Shown: one piece after another, positions 11,333-23,600 of the stretch
Position numbering within the stretch: position 1 is the stretch's first letter
Layout: each line of letters begins with the position of its first letter
Source: Sacculina carcini
Lineage: Eukaryota > Arthropoda > Thecostraca > Sacculinidae
Assembly (NCBI GenBank): GCA_916048095.2
Contig: OU696593.1
Location: forward strand, 5,746,830-5,810,829
Direction: 5' to 3'
Length of the DNA stretch: 64,000 bases
Notes under the pieces: generated by a model
Told to the model about the DNA's origin: nothing
Databases searched by the model: none
The model's input: the letters and a program-made list of their open reading frames with translations, nothing else
Translations under genes and position numbers: made by a program

Positions 11333-14300
11333 GATGTATGGCATATCACTTCACCAAGTGCTGGTTTTTCAACTCATTTTAAGTTGAACGACACAAAACA
11401 TACGAGGAACCAGAGCAACGAGCAAAACAACCTAATTAAAAAAATTCATACGCTCGTTTTTATTCAACGTGCATTGATGTTTATAAGACAAATAAGTATA
11501 AGTGCAAATAGGTGAGACACGCCGCTTAGGGAAAACAAACATGCCGACAATACACACACACACACATACGAACATACTAATGCACATACAACGCAAAATT
11601 GAAACATCGCAATAAGGAGAAAACAGAGAGAGCAAACAAAAACTTATAGTAAATATATCAAGCGAGACGGGTACGGTATGACGGCTCAGAACGAAGCGTA
11701 AGGAGTAAGAGAATGAGAATCATGATCAAAAGATTTATCAAAGAGATGATTGCGCAGAGAAGAGGAAAACGATGTGAAGGATGTGGAGGCGATAACATGG
11801 GAGGGAAGAGACACGTTTGAAACTTGCATGTCTTGTTTATTAAATGCAGACGATGACGAAGAAATCGATACAAATGGAGCAGATGCAGGCCAAAAATACA
11901 GCCGCGTGTCGATAGGAAGATTGAGCATATCCAACATCACAGAACATAAAGCGGAATTGCTGGGTCTAATAGAGCACGTACCTAACTAGATCAATGCAGT
12001 ACGACGTAGCTTCGGATGATTTTCGTACTAAATTAACGCTCACCCCGAGACGCCTCGCGTCCAGCAATGCCCTTGCATACATGATTTAATCAGGAAAGTT
12101 TTCGGCGTGTATTTTCAACGAAGCCCTACATTGTCGAAGCGCAAACCTTCGACAAAGTAGTGGAAAATGCAGAACAAGAAACAAGACGAATTTCTTCAGA
12201 ATACAAGTCGAATGTGAAACTTCAATCGTCAGCTCGAATACCCCTGTTTAATGACCTAAAATGAGCGCAATGAAAAGTTCATATCAAAACATACCCTCAG
12301 GGATAAGGTCAACTTCAAAAATAAGCCTGATTCATTCGTGGCGCATTAATTTCATACACCCACTTTTCATAAGCAAAGTGGAGGTTGAGACACAATGTCT
12401 AAATTTATCCCATACTCTTTCCTTTAGCGTGACGTCACTGATGACGTTTACAGTGACGTACCATAAATGTAGGCTTGCCAGTTGCTCGCTATCTAGAGTT
12501 TCGCTATATTTCCACATTTGAGAATTTATTTATTTAGTTACGTACCATAGTTATTTAGTGACGTACCATAAATGTAGGCTTACCAGTTGTTCGCTATCTA
12601 GAGTTTCGCTATATTTCCACATTTGAAAATTTAGTTATTTCATTGTTTTTCTCATTCATATAATTTCCTTAGCAGATAGAACAGTATAAGAACACGATAT
12701 AAGATCAGGCAGTGTCATTCAGTCTCACATATTCTATACGGATTACATATCCATGCATCGTACTGAGCTACTTAATTTTGTTTTCTTTCGTCCAATTATT
12801 TTATACCATTTCGCGCCTCTGATTAATGTGTGCGCTATACAACATAAATTTGTTGTTATGAAGTCTGCATACATAGATATGTGCAGATATGATTCGGTAT
12901 GATATGCATAATTGTACGTACATTGACTTTTAGTAATTGTTGTATAGCCTTGATGTAAAACCTGAGCAACGCGCCTGGCGCAGGGAGCATTGTGACCGCA
13001 CGTGACCGGTGGGGTCAACGACCTATAGTTTAGCGTGCGTGTAAGCTCAACCAGTGCCGAATTCATTCGCTTGTCAAGAGAGATGGCGATAATACACGGG
13101 TATTGTTCCTACCGTATTTGCGTTCGCTACAGTAGAAACGCACATACGTAACGAACGTAGAAAAAGCCCCAGTTTATTGCGTATACTCTCATCTCATACT
13201 ATGGGAGTCATCCTTGAACACAATTGATGGCTGTCATCCCGGAGCCTTGACAAACACAAGGTTGACAATGTTGCTCAGGTTTTATTCCGTGAATGTCCTA
13301 CAAACATTATAACACAACGAAGATTCTTAGATCTTAGTACAATATCAGAGTATAACAATCCGTAGATTAATCGACGAGACGTGCGAAACTAGTTGGAGGT
13401 AAACAACAGAGTTGATGCAAATATGTCATGTTTATTCCTCCCAGCTTTTTGTTTTGCAGGAAAATCATATATCCATACACTCAAAACGTTAGAGCTGTGC
13501 AAGTTCTGCCGTGTCCCTGTATGCGCGGCACAAAATGTTGTATGATGGAAACACAATGCTACACTGGATTTCATTTGACAAACTTGTGTACTGTACAAAA
13601 ATGCGAGAAAGTAGATCGCTCAATTCAACTCTATATGGAGAATACTTTATTTCGGGTTGAATAAATTGTGGAGAATATCTATATGGAGAATACTTTATTT
13701 CTGGTTGAACAAATTGTACAAAAGCAGATCGCTAACAATTCCATTTCTAACATTATAGACAACTTCATTTGTAGCTATATTACGAGCTAAATGCATTGCA
13801 CACAAATTTGGAAAGATCGCTTAATAGTTAATTTCTCTTAGATATATAGAGGGCACTCTCAACAGTCCAACTAATAGTCACATTGGCTCCTTTAGGACTT
13901 TAACATCTTGTCTGAGCACTACTCATCACAGATCTTATACCGTCTTCAATCAAATCATGGATCATATTGATAGAGAAAGACACATAGGTTAAGCTAAGAC
14001 ATCCAATGAACCACATTGATGTTTTAGCCTAACCCCTAGTTGAAATATATTTTCCCGATTCAACAACCGATAAACAAAAAAACAATCGCACGTAGAACCT
14101 TATCAATATTAAAATCAAACAACAAAACTCCAAAGGCAATCATGCAAAAACAATGGCATCCATGATGTAGAAAATGGAAAAAGTGAAACAAAAGGAAATA
14201 ACTAATAAAAAATATGAAACAAATGTTTAGTAGGAATGCTGAATGAAATGCTAAATCAAGCATGGGGTCGAAAAGAAAGACATCCCATCAAGAAGAACTA
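11333..14300. other. No recognised gene; probable upstream region of NDUFAF6
   Basis: The missing first exon of NDUFAF6 should lie somewhere here. Candidates seen are the minus ORF 13066-12962 and a short open stretch near 12090-12050 ending in a GTGAGC donor; neither joins in phase. A CRE-bearing duplication lies at 12430-12633. The rest is AT-rich and unremarkable. Confidence 0.4.
12430..12633. promoter_or_regulatory. CRE-like sites and an 80-bp tandem duplication
   Basis: TGACGTCA at 12430 is followed by TGACGTTT (12442) and TGACGTAC (12454). About 75-80 bp from 12454 (TGACGTACCATAAATGTAGG onward) is repeated from 12559 with few changes. CRE half-sites suggest ATF/CREB-type control; a link to NDUFAF6 is inference. 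Confidence 0.45.
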
Positions 14301-14482
14301 GAAAAGTTTCAACTGAAAACTAGACCAGCAGTAGAGAACACAAGACACAACACAATTCACACAGAGGTAGATCAGACACATAGCTTCAGATAATAGACAA
14401 TCAGAAGAGAACACATAATTTAATTTACACAGAAACATATTTCTGACATAATTTACACAGAAATAGACCAGACACATAGCTT
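14300..14482. repeat. Degenerate left edge of the 159-bp satellite
   Basis: Partial, rearranged pieces of the satellite unit (ATAGACCAGACACATAGCTT and CAGAAGAGAACAC words) precede the first full unit. Confidence 0.75.
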
Positions 14483-17000
14483 GGCACTTAGTTCGTCAAA
14501 CGTTGTGATATACACAAGCGACAACGCATGGCCTTACTACTATGTGCAAGATCTGATAGAGAAGACAAGATTCACTCAAAACTAAACAACCAGAAGAGAA
14601 CACGACACAATTCACACAGAAATAGACCAGACACATAGCTTGGCACTTAGTTCGTCAAACGTTGTGATATACACAAGCGACAACGCATGGCCTTACTACT
14701 ATGTGCAAGATCTGATAGAGAAGACAAGATTCACTCAAAACTAAACAGCCAGAAGAGAACACGACACAACTCACACAGAAATAGACCAGACACATAGCTT
14801 GGCACTTAGTTCGTCAAACGTTGTGATATACACAAGCGACAACGCATGGCCTTACTACTATGTGCAAGATCTGATAAAGAAGACAAGATTCACTCAAAAA
14901 TAGACAACCAGAAGAGAACACGACATAATTTACACAGAAATAGACCAGACACATAGCTTGGCACTTAGTTCGTCAAACGTTGTGATATACACAAGCGACA
15001 ACGCATGGCCTTACTACTATGCGCAAGATCTGATATAGAAGAGAAGATTCACTCAAAACTAAACAACCAGAAGAGAACACGACACAATTCACACAGAAAT
15101 AGACCAGACACATAGCTTGGCACTTAGTTCGTCAAACGTTGTGATATACACAAGCGACAACGCATGGCCTTACTACTATGTGCAAGATCTGATAGAGAAG
15201 ACAAGATTCACTCAAAACTAAACAGCCAGAAGAGAACACGACACAACTCACAGAGAAATAGACCAGACACATAGCTTGGCACTTAGTTCGTCAAACGTTG
15301 TGATATACACAAGCGACAACGCATGGCCTTACTACTATGCGCAAGATCTGATAAAGACAAGATTCACTCAAAAATAGACAACCAGAAGAGAACACGACAC
15401 AATTCACACAGATGTAGACCAGACGCATAGCTTGGCACTTAGTTCGTCAAACGTTGTGATATACACAAGCGACAACGCATGGCCTTACTACTATGTGCAA
15501 GATCTGATAGAGGTAGAGATAGAGAAGACAAGATTCACTCAAAAATAGACAACCAGAAGAGAACACGACATAATTTACACAGAGGTAGACCAGACACATA
15601 GCTTGGCACTTAGTTCGTCAAACGTTGTGATATACACAAGCGACAACGCATGGCCTTACCACTATGCGCAAGATCTGATAGAGAAGAGAAGATTCACTCA
15701 AAAATTGACAACCAGAAGAGAACACGACACAATTCACACAGAGGTAGACCAGACACATAGCTTGGCACTTAGTTCGTCAAACGTTGTGATATACACAAGC
15801 GACAACGCATGACCTTACTACTATGTGCAAGATCTGATAGAGAAGAGAAGATTCGCTCAAAAATAGACAGCCAGAAGAGAACACGACACAACTCACACAG
15901 AAATAGACCAGACACATAGCTTGGCACTTAGTTCGTCAAACGTTGTGATATACACAAGCGACAACGCATGACCTTACTACTATGTGCAAGATCTGATAAA
16001 GACAAGATTCACTCTAAAATAGACAACCAGAAGAGAACACGACACAATTCACACAGATGTAGACCAGACGCATAGCTTGGCACTTAGTTCGTCAAACGTT
16101 GTGATATACACAAGCGACAACGCATGGCCTTACTACTATGTGCAAGATCTGATAGAGGTAGAGATAGAGAAGACAAGATTCACTCAAAAATTGACAACCA
16201 GAAGAGAACACGATACAATTTACACAGAGGTAGACCAGACACATAGCTTGGCACTTAGTTCGTCAAACGTTGTGATATACACAAGCGACAACGCATGGCC
16301 TTACTACTATGTGCAAGATCTGATAAAGACAAGATTCACTCTAAAATAGACAACCAGAAGAGAACACGACACAATTCACACAGATGTAGACCAGACACAT
16401 AGCTTGGCACTGAGTTCGTCAAACGTTGTGATATACACAAGCGACAACGCATGGCCTTACTACTATGTGCAAGATCTGATAGAGGTAGAGAAAGAGAAGA
16501 CAAGATTCACTCAAAAATAGACAACCAGAAGAGAACACGACATAATTTACACAGAGGTAGACCAGACACATAGCTTGGCACTTAGTTCGTCAAACGTTGT
16601 GATATACACAAGCGACAACGCATGGCCTTACTACTATGTGCAAGATCTGATAAAGAAGACAAGATTCACTCAAAACTAAACAACCAGAAGAGAACACGAC
16701 ACAATTCACACAGAGGTAGACCAGACACATAGCTTGGCACTTAGTTCGTCAAACGTTGTGATATACACAAGCGACAACGCATGGCCTTACTACTATGTGC
16801 AAGATCTGATAGAGAAGAGAAGATTCACTCAAAAATAGACAGCCAGAAGAAAACACGACACAATTCACACAGAAATAGACCAGACGCATAGCTTGGCACT
16901 TAGTTCGTCAAACGTTGTGATATACACAAGCGACAACGCATGGCCTTACTACTATGTGCAAGATCTGATAAAGACAAGATTCACTCACTCACTGGAGACT
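14483..17000. repeat. Satellite of about 159 bp, 16 units, with higher-order structure
   Basis: The phrase GGCACTTAGTTCGTCAAACG starts at 14483, 14642, 14801, 14960, 15119, 15278, 15434, 15605, 15764, 15923, 16079, 16250, 16406, 16577, 16736 and 16895. Spacings are 159 (x5), 156, 171, 159, 159, 156, 171, 156, 171, 159, 159. Length variants come from a GATAGAGGTAGAGATAGAG insertion or a short GATAAAGACAAG form. Units are nearly identical, so the array is young or homogenised. All three lengths are multiples of three. One frame reads LALSSSNVVIYTSDNAWPYY in every unit, but most units carry a TAA or TAG, so I treat it as non-coding. Confidence 0.95.
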
Positions 17001-17660
17001 GAAAAAGAAAACTAATCAAGAGACCACAAGAGAGAAAAGAAAAAACCATATAACACGAAGTCACAACACAAAATACAAGTCACGAGACAATTACACAAAA
17101 CAACACAAAACACAAACACGTGCTCACAGAAACTGGAAAGATTACATAAGAGCAGAAATAAGAAAATAACAAACTAATGAAAAGCGACATTAGGAGAGAA
17201 ATTTGCTCGAGAGGCCACAACACATGAAACAACACAGGACACAAAACACGTGATGCTGTGCAATGTATAACAGGAAGATTAAATGAAACGACAGTAATAG
17301 GACATGGACATATATGAAGTGGACATGGACATATATGAAATGATCGCCGGAATAAACAGTAGTCATATACAAAAACTAATCAATTGAAGCCACTACATAT
17401 GCACCGCCCGTACTCGTACAAACGCCCAGAGCAGTGTTGAAAGCCGTAGAGTCCCTCAGATCAGGTCCTTGTTCGCTGGAAAACTCAGAATAACAATGCA
17501 ACGATAAATATACCAAGACACCGAACACATTTCATATTACCAACAAACCAATGATTGAGAGAGAATATGTCATAAAAAAGAAGCAGAGGAAATCACAAGG
17601 CAAAATACACCACAAATCGCACAACAAAAACCACAAAACAAAAAACACAATAGCACAACA

Positions 17661-17765
17661 GCAAGTCACATAACACAGACACAGTTTGGCACATAGGCCA
17701 GCAAACGTTGTGATATACACAAGCGACAACACTCCGGCCTTACTACTATGCATCAGCTCTGAAAA
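17661..17765. repeat. Diverged stray monomer of the 159-bp satellite
   Basis: CAAACGTTGTGATATACACA and GGCCTTACTACTATG recur here, about 0.7 kb beyond the array, with several substitutions. The interval 17000-17660 shows A-rich DNA with no gene. Confidence 0.8.
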
Positions 17766-18014
17766 ATAAGAAAGTAGTGAAGTAATATGAGAAGGAAGAT
17801 AATTATAGATGCGTGGACCGAAGAAAGCAAAATATTTAAAGGATCTTAGATTTAGAGGATACCAGATTAGCTATGAAGTAACCACCACGATGCAAAATAG
17901 AAGTGGTGAACACCAGCCATTCATCGCGGTCACAAGCAGCGTACGCCAGCCAGCCATTTACCAAGCGCACTCGTTTCTACGCCCATAACAGTGCTTAACG
18001 CCGTTGAATAACAT

Positions 18015-19604
18015 TCATTCATTTATTTGTATAGCGCTCATCCAGGGACACAAGCGCGGCAAACTACAACGAAATTGGGAAAATACAAACATTAAACATG
18101 AAAGCACCGCACACACACACACACACAAAATAACATGCGGACAACTACAAAAGCCAACTACGCTAGGAAGATAGTATGAATAATAATAATAATAAATAAA
18201 TATATTTCCTTTAGCGCATATAAATACACATGCGCGCAAAATTACAATTGAATAGCAAGAAGAAAACACATATAGCAAACACATATACACACACAACACT
18301 CAAACAATACACAATACAGGAACAGGAACAAATATTTAAACAAAGAGGACTTGAACGAATGGAAGGAGGAAGATTGAACAATATTAGAGGGAAGACAATT
18401 GAGCACGCGGAGCAAAAAATAAAAACGATTTGGAAGACCAGGTAGACTCATTCAAAGCTCTAGAACATACAAGTGGGCGTGAATGTCGAGAAGGAACAAC
18501 AGATTCAGACAAAAGGCGAGAAAGATAGGAAGGCTGAGAAGGGTCATGAATGAGTTTGAAAATAACACAACACAGGCGAAAATGAATGCGGGGATGATAG
18601 GAAGCAAACGAAATTGAAACAAAAATTCAGAAGTATGGCGACAAGGAGTAGGAGACAGGACAAAACGACAAGAAGAGTTGATAACACGCTGAAGAATGCG
18701 GAGGGAATAAAGGGGAACGTGAAAATAGAGTGAACAACAATAATCAATACGGGACAATATTAGAGAAATAATAAGTTTAATAGCCGAAGGGCGATCAAGA
18801 AACGGGCGAATAGGATATAAAGATCTCAGAATAAGGCGACATGTTCGAGAAATAGAGGTGACTTGAGAGGAGAACGAAACATAGAATCAAAGATCACACC
18901 AAGACTACGCACTGACTGGGAGACAGGCCAAGGAAGAAGAGGAGGAGAAATGCGGGGAGGATGGAAAACAAACTCAGATTTAGATTGATTCAGAAGGAGA
19001 CGTCTAGAAGCAGCCCAAGCAGAAACATCAGAAAGAACATCAGCAATGAAAGAAGGAGTGCGAAGAGGAAGAGGGATGAAAAACTGAATATCGTCGGCAT
19101 ATACGTGAAAGGTGAGAGAGTGACGTTCAAGAATAGGGCATAGTGGGGTCATGTAGATGTTGAAAAGTAAAGGACCAAGCAGAGAACCTTGAGGGACACC
19201 AGAACACAGAGGAAACACAGAAGAGAGATAAGAATTGATATTCACAGAATATATTCGATTGGTGAGATAAGATTTGAGGAGAGAAAGGGTGGATGAAGAA
19301 ATACTAAGAGAATAAAGATCGGCAATGAGAATAGAGTGGTCAACGAGATCAAAAAGCAGAGGACATGTCTAGTACTACAAGAACAGAGAGTAGAACAAGG
19401 ACAGATGTCTAGTAGAACAAGGACAGAGCGACCCAAAGCAAAGTGAGAGAAAATGTGATCAAAGATAGAAATAGACACAGACTCAGTAGAATGAGAAGGC
19501 CGAAATCCAGACTGAGCGGAGCAAAGTGATTGATTTAGAAAAGGAGACAGTTGAGAGTAGATAGCAGACTCAAGGAGTTTAGACGGAAAACTGAGGAGAG
19601 ACAC
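18015..19604 (-). mobile_element. Decayed L2/CR1-like non-LTR retrotransposon
   Basis: Minus-strand fragments in order: SLLSFPSKLLESAIYSQLSP and QSGFRPSHSTES (19604 down), SGVPQGSLLGPLLFNIY and YADDIQFFIPL (19245-18826), SRIDYCCSLYFHVPL and LQRVINSSCRFVL (about 18757-18452), and LPSNIVQSSSFHSFKSSL (about 18400). These are reverse-transcriptase and C-terminal motifs of the CR1/L2 group. Stops and frameshifts separate them, the endonuclease is missing, and the element is dead. The 3' end carries a TTTATTTGTATAGCGCT tail motif that recurs near 18200 and 19935. Confidence 0.85.
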
Positions 19605-20499
19605 AGGACGATAATTTTTATTTATTTAACTTGAATGTATGGATTTGCTGTGTATGCTGTCTGCCATATATATGTAGCCCATGTAACCCACATACACCTA
19701 CGCACATGTACGCACATAATTTTACAATCAGTCAAGCTCAAAAGCATAACATTTCGGGCAATGTAACACAAGTATACCTATGCGAATGCACGTACACAGC
19801 CCCTAAATCAGTCAATCCTAGTAGCACTATACTGATTCAGACAATGTAACACCCACACCTATGCACATGCACATACTCAATCTTTTAAATCAGTCAGACT
19901 TAAAAGAAATTTACGAACTAGTTCAGTTCAGTTCAGTATATTTGTTATAGCGCCTGTCATACACGGGCGCGCGGCAGCTATGAACAAGCGGACAAAGCTA
20001 AAACAGTTACAATAAAAAGAAAACAAGCTATAAATACAATTACGGAAACAATAAAAAGAACACACGAATAAATAAAAATTACACTATTCAAATAACGCAA
20101 TGAACACATTTACACAATGAGAAGAACACATGCATATTGTTAGTCTACACACAGCATTTCGGATGTAAACACGCATATCGCAATGTTAATTATAACTGCT
20201 AAGCTCATCTATGGAAACTCAACACAAAGCAAATGAAGAAAGAGAAAATCTGGTCCGACTGAAAGTTTGTTAAAACCAACCAGTCAGTGGAACACAAGCA
20301 CCCACCAAAACGGGATAGATAGTGAGTCACATATCAATCACCGCAAACAGACATCAAATTAGAAATTAAGAGTATTGATAATAACAATCAAACAGGAAAC
20401 AGCGACCAATCAGATTCACATGGTAAGACACAAGTGATCGCGCGGGAACTTCACCTATTTGGTAGAATATATTTCAAATGCTGCCAACTAAAAAATTAG
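19605..20499. repeat. Retroposon tail fragments, no gene
   Basis: Near 19935, TATTTGTTATAGCGCC resembles the 3' tail of the neighbouring LINE. CA-poor, AT-rich DNA with short repeats (GTAACACCCACACC, CACATGCACATAC) fills the rest. No coding exon. Confidence 0.45.
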
Positions 20500-20550
20500 T
20501 GACGTCATTGTCATTTGCATGACGTCATCACCATCATTAGTCTGACGTCA
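20500..20550. promoter_or_regulatory. Cluster of three perfect CRE sites
   Basis: Palindromic TGACGTCA occurs at 20500-20507, 20520-20527 and 20543-20550, 129-179 bp before the ATG of the ZCCHC14-like gene. CREs bind ATF/CREB-type bZIP factors. Three full sites within 51 bp so close to a start codon is good evidence for a promoter element; the factor is inference. Confidence 0.7.
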
Positions 20551-20678
20551 CATTACAGAGTTTGGGATTATGATATTTGTATAGACCTCAGCAAAGTGAT
20601 AAGGGCAACTTTGAGTTGGGTGTTTTGTTAGTAGTTTGTTTAGCTGATATTTTTGACGATTTGTTTTAAATTTTAATC

Positions 20679-23600
20679 ATGTTATGTGAGGACGATGTTG
20701 CTTCCTGGTTTCAAGACTTGAAAGCTTCTAGGAGAGCTCGCTTGATGCATCAACTGATCCACATGTGTCATCCACTAGAGTTGAGATTCATTGCCTCGTG
20801 TGTAGAAGCTGCTTGCCGCAACAATTATTTGATGTTCAGAAACAGTGAGAGTCAAGCCAACAATCAGACGGTGCTGAAGACACTTTCTTCTCCGGTAAAT
20901 GCTGATATGCGCAAGAAGCTTTTAATCTATTTGTGTCTTTTGAGCTCTAGCAACAGGCCATGCTCCAGAGTTATGCATGAAAAGATTGGTGACTTTGAGG
21001 CAATTTATCAGTTCTGCTTTGAAGTGCAAATGAAACTCAGCATGCACGGCACATTGACAAGTTCATACGAAGATACTCTCGAAGAGCTTATTCTACTGTA
21101 CACCATTGCAACACTTCATCCTGCGTTCGATTTTTACGAGAAGCAGCTGTATTTCGCCGTCTTCAAAAGACTGGACGAACTACTGTGCTATTCACAAAGC
21201 TCGTCAGTGCCGCGGACATCTCAGCAGTCGCCTTTGAATGTGCAAATTAAGGTTAGAATTGTTCTCGCTGAATGCATTTTGTATTTCTTGTCAAAATTCG
21301 CGTCTCGTTCTCAACTGTCTGCTAAACTCCACCATGCAGCTAAATACACGTTCTCGGTGCATGTGTGACTAATGTTTTTATTTCATATTTTATCATTATC
21401 ATGTATTCATTCCATTTCCAAATAATTGGCTGTTTCAAACGGGATCATTTCAAGATATGTTGTCAAGGTATGTTTTCAAGTCATTTTAATGCTGTGTGCA
21501 GGACGACAGCCGGGTGCCGCTCAATCACCCCGCCGTGGTGTCCAATTGTTCGCTGTGCTTCTCCACGTCTACGTGCGGTCAGTATTACTCACAGACACTA
21601 ACAGATGACTGCCCGTAATAACCTCTGATGGGCGTGTCACTCGGATAGTGCAGCCTTGATACTAATTTGTTGCTGGCGGCGAGTGGTGGATAGTTGAGCT
21701 CTGTGGTTGAATAGACGTAACTGATGTTTTCAGAGCCTATAAAGTCGGAACTCTGGCAAATCATTCCACTCGTTCACAACTGTCTGCGAAAAAACTCACA
21801 ATATCCTCACTCATTACTCTTGCTCTTGGTTTGCGTATTTTCCTGGGGTTTGTCCGATTAGTTGTATCCTTCCTCAGCGTAAATTAACAGTATTGTGCTT
21901 TTATAACAGATGGTGTCGTTTTTTGTGTATTTTTGCCAAATTCAATTTGAACACCAACACCAGAAGTAATCAATATCAGTGAAACCACAGCAAATTTATA
22001 TTTATATATATATATATATATATGTAAATTTTCTTGTCTACACGATAGGATAAATTTTAAATTTTTAAAATAAAACTAAAAAAAGTTATCGCGGTGAAAA
22101 CACAAAATGAACCCTGAAAAATGCGAAAATTGTGGTCAATGCTCCGCCATCTACTCCTCATAAACCAGAAATGGTACAGCCAAACCGATTATACCACTGT
22201 GTATAGAATATTCTGTTCTACTCGGTAGGCTATAATTCATATCCAAAAATTAAATATAAAATATGTAAAAATGACAAAATTTCAGTCTACATTCAAAATT
22301 ATATTTAAGCTCGACGCGTCCGATTTTCTGTACTTTTTTCTCTATATCTCAGCAACTAACTATGACACATCTAAATAAATATTACCATCATGCTGGGAAT
22401 TTTGTTTTCTACAGCACGGTATAATTTTTAATTTTCCAAAGTGTAGCAAAAAAATGTTACGGCGGTGTGAAGTCAAAATGACAAAGTCAAAAAGGCAAAA
22501 TTAGCACTGGAAACCGTGAATATTTTGGTAAATATTCCGCTATCTATTCCTCATAAACCAGCAATGGTACAGCTATAAAAATTTAACTATTGTGTAGAGA
22601 ATTTTGTGTTCTACAAGAAATATTCTAATTTATACCCACAAATGATACAAAAAACGTGTAAAATTGGCAAAATTCTCAAATACATCCAAAATTACACTTG
22701 AACACCGGGTGACTAAAATTAATTCATTTTTCTACTATTTCTCAGTAACTATTTGTCACACATCAAAATTAATTATACCATCGTGCTAGAAATTTTGTTT
22801 TCTATAATACGGTATAATTCTTTATTTTCCAAAGTGTATCTGAAGGAAGTTACGGAGGTGTAAAGTCAAAATGTCATGCTGCCAATTTGACAGCTATTAT
22901 GCGTACTTGCGATTACACATGAATATACACTGATTAAATTTCACTGAAGTCCAATCACAATTTACGCACTTGCGATTACACAGGAATATACTACTGTGTA
23001 GAGAATTTTGTGTTCTACAAGATAAGCTGAAATTTGTACCCACAAATGATACAAAAACGTGTAAAATTGGCAAAATTCTCAAATACATCCAAAATTTCAC
23101 TTGAACACCGGGCGACTAAAATTAATTCATTTTTTTACTATTTCTCAGTAACTATTTGTTACACATAAAAATAAATTATACCATCGTTCTATAAATCTTG
23201 TCTTCTACAATACGGTATAATTTGTAATTTTCCAAAGGGTATCTGAAGGAAGTTACGGCGGTGTAAAGTCAAAAGGACATATTGCCAATTTGACAGCTAT
23301 TATGCGCACTTGCGATTACACAGGAATATACACCGATTAAATTTCACTGAAGCCCAATCACAATTAAGAATGCATCATATTATCTCCAAGCATGGATGGT
23401 GTGGTTTTATTGCGTACAGTTTAATTAATGCTACACTATACTGAATATAAATGCTTTATTGTCCTCAATAACGTTCCGCACGACGGGCGGGTAAAATGCT
23501 ATTGGGAACAAAGTAAACTACTGAATTTAACTGTGTAATTTAATTGGTTTAATTTCAAGTTGCATAAGCATAAGTTGCATAAGGATATGGGTTGCAATAT

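Noticed and set aside
11750..11989. A 79-codon acidic frame
   Set aside because: No domain, no exon-like borders and no support from context; probably chance.
12040..12095. Short minus-strand exon (MYARALLDARRLG) as the missing NDUFAF6 exon
   Set aside because: It looks somewhat like the family's LLRKRDYE approach, but its donor phase (0) does not fit the acceptor at 10988.
14483..17000. CRISPR array
   Set aside because: Units of about 159 bp repeat in full with no unique spacers, and the genome is eukaryotic.
21252..21371. Reading through the exon 1 donor to the stop near 21369
   Set aside because: The frame stays open for 38 codons, but this would end the protein before the PX region; the AAG|GTTAGA donor keeps phase with later exons. 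Not fully excluded.
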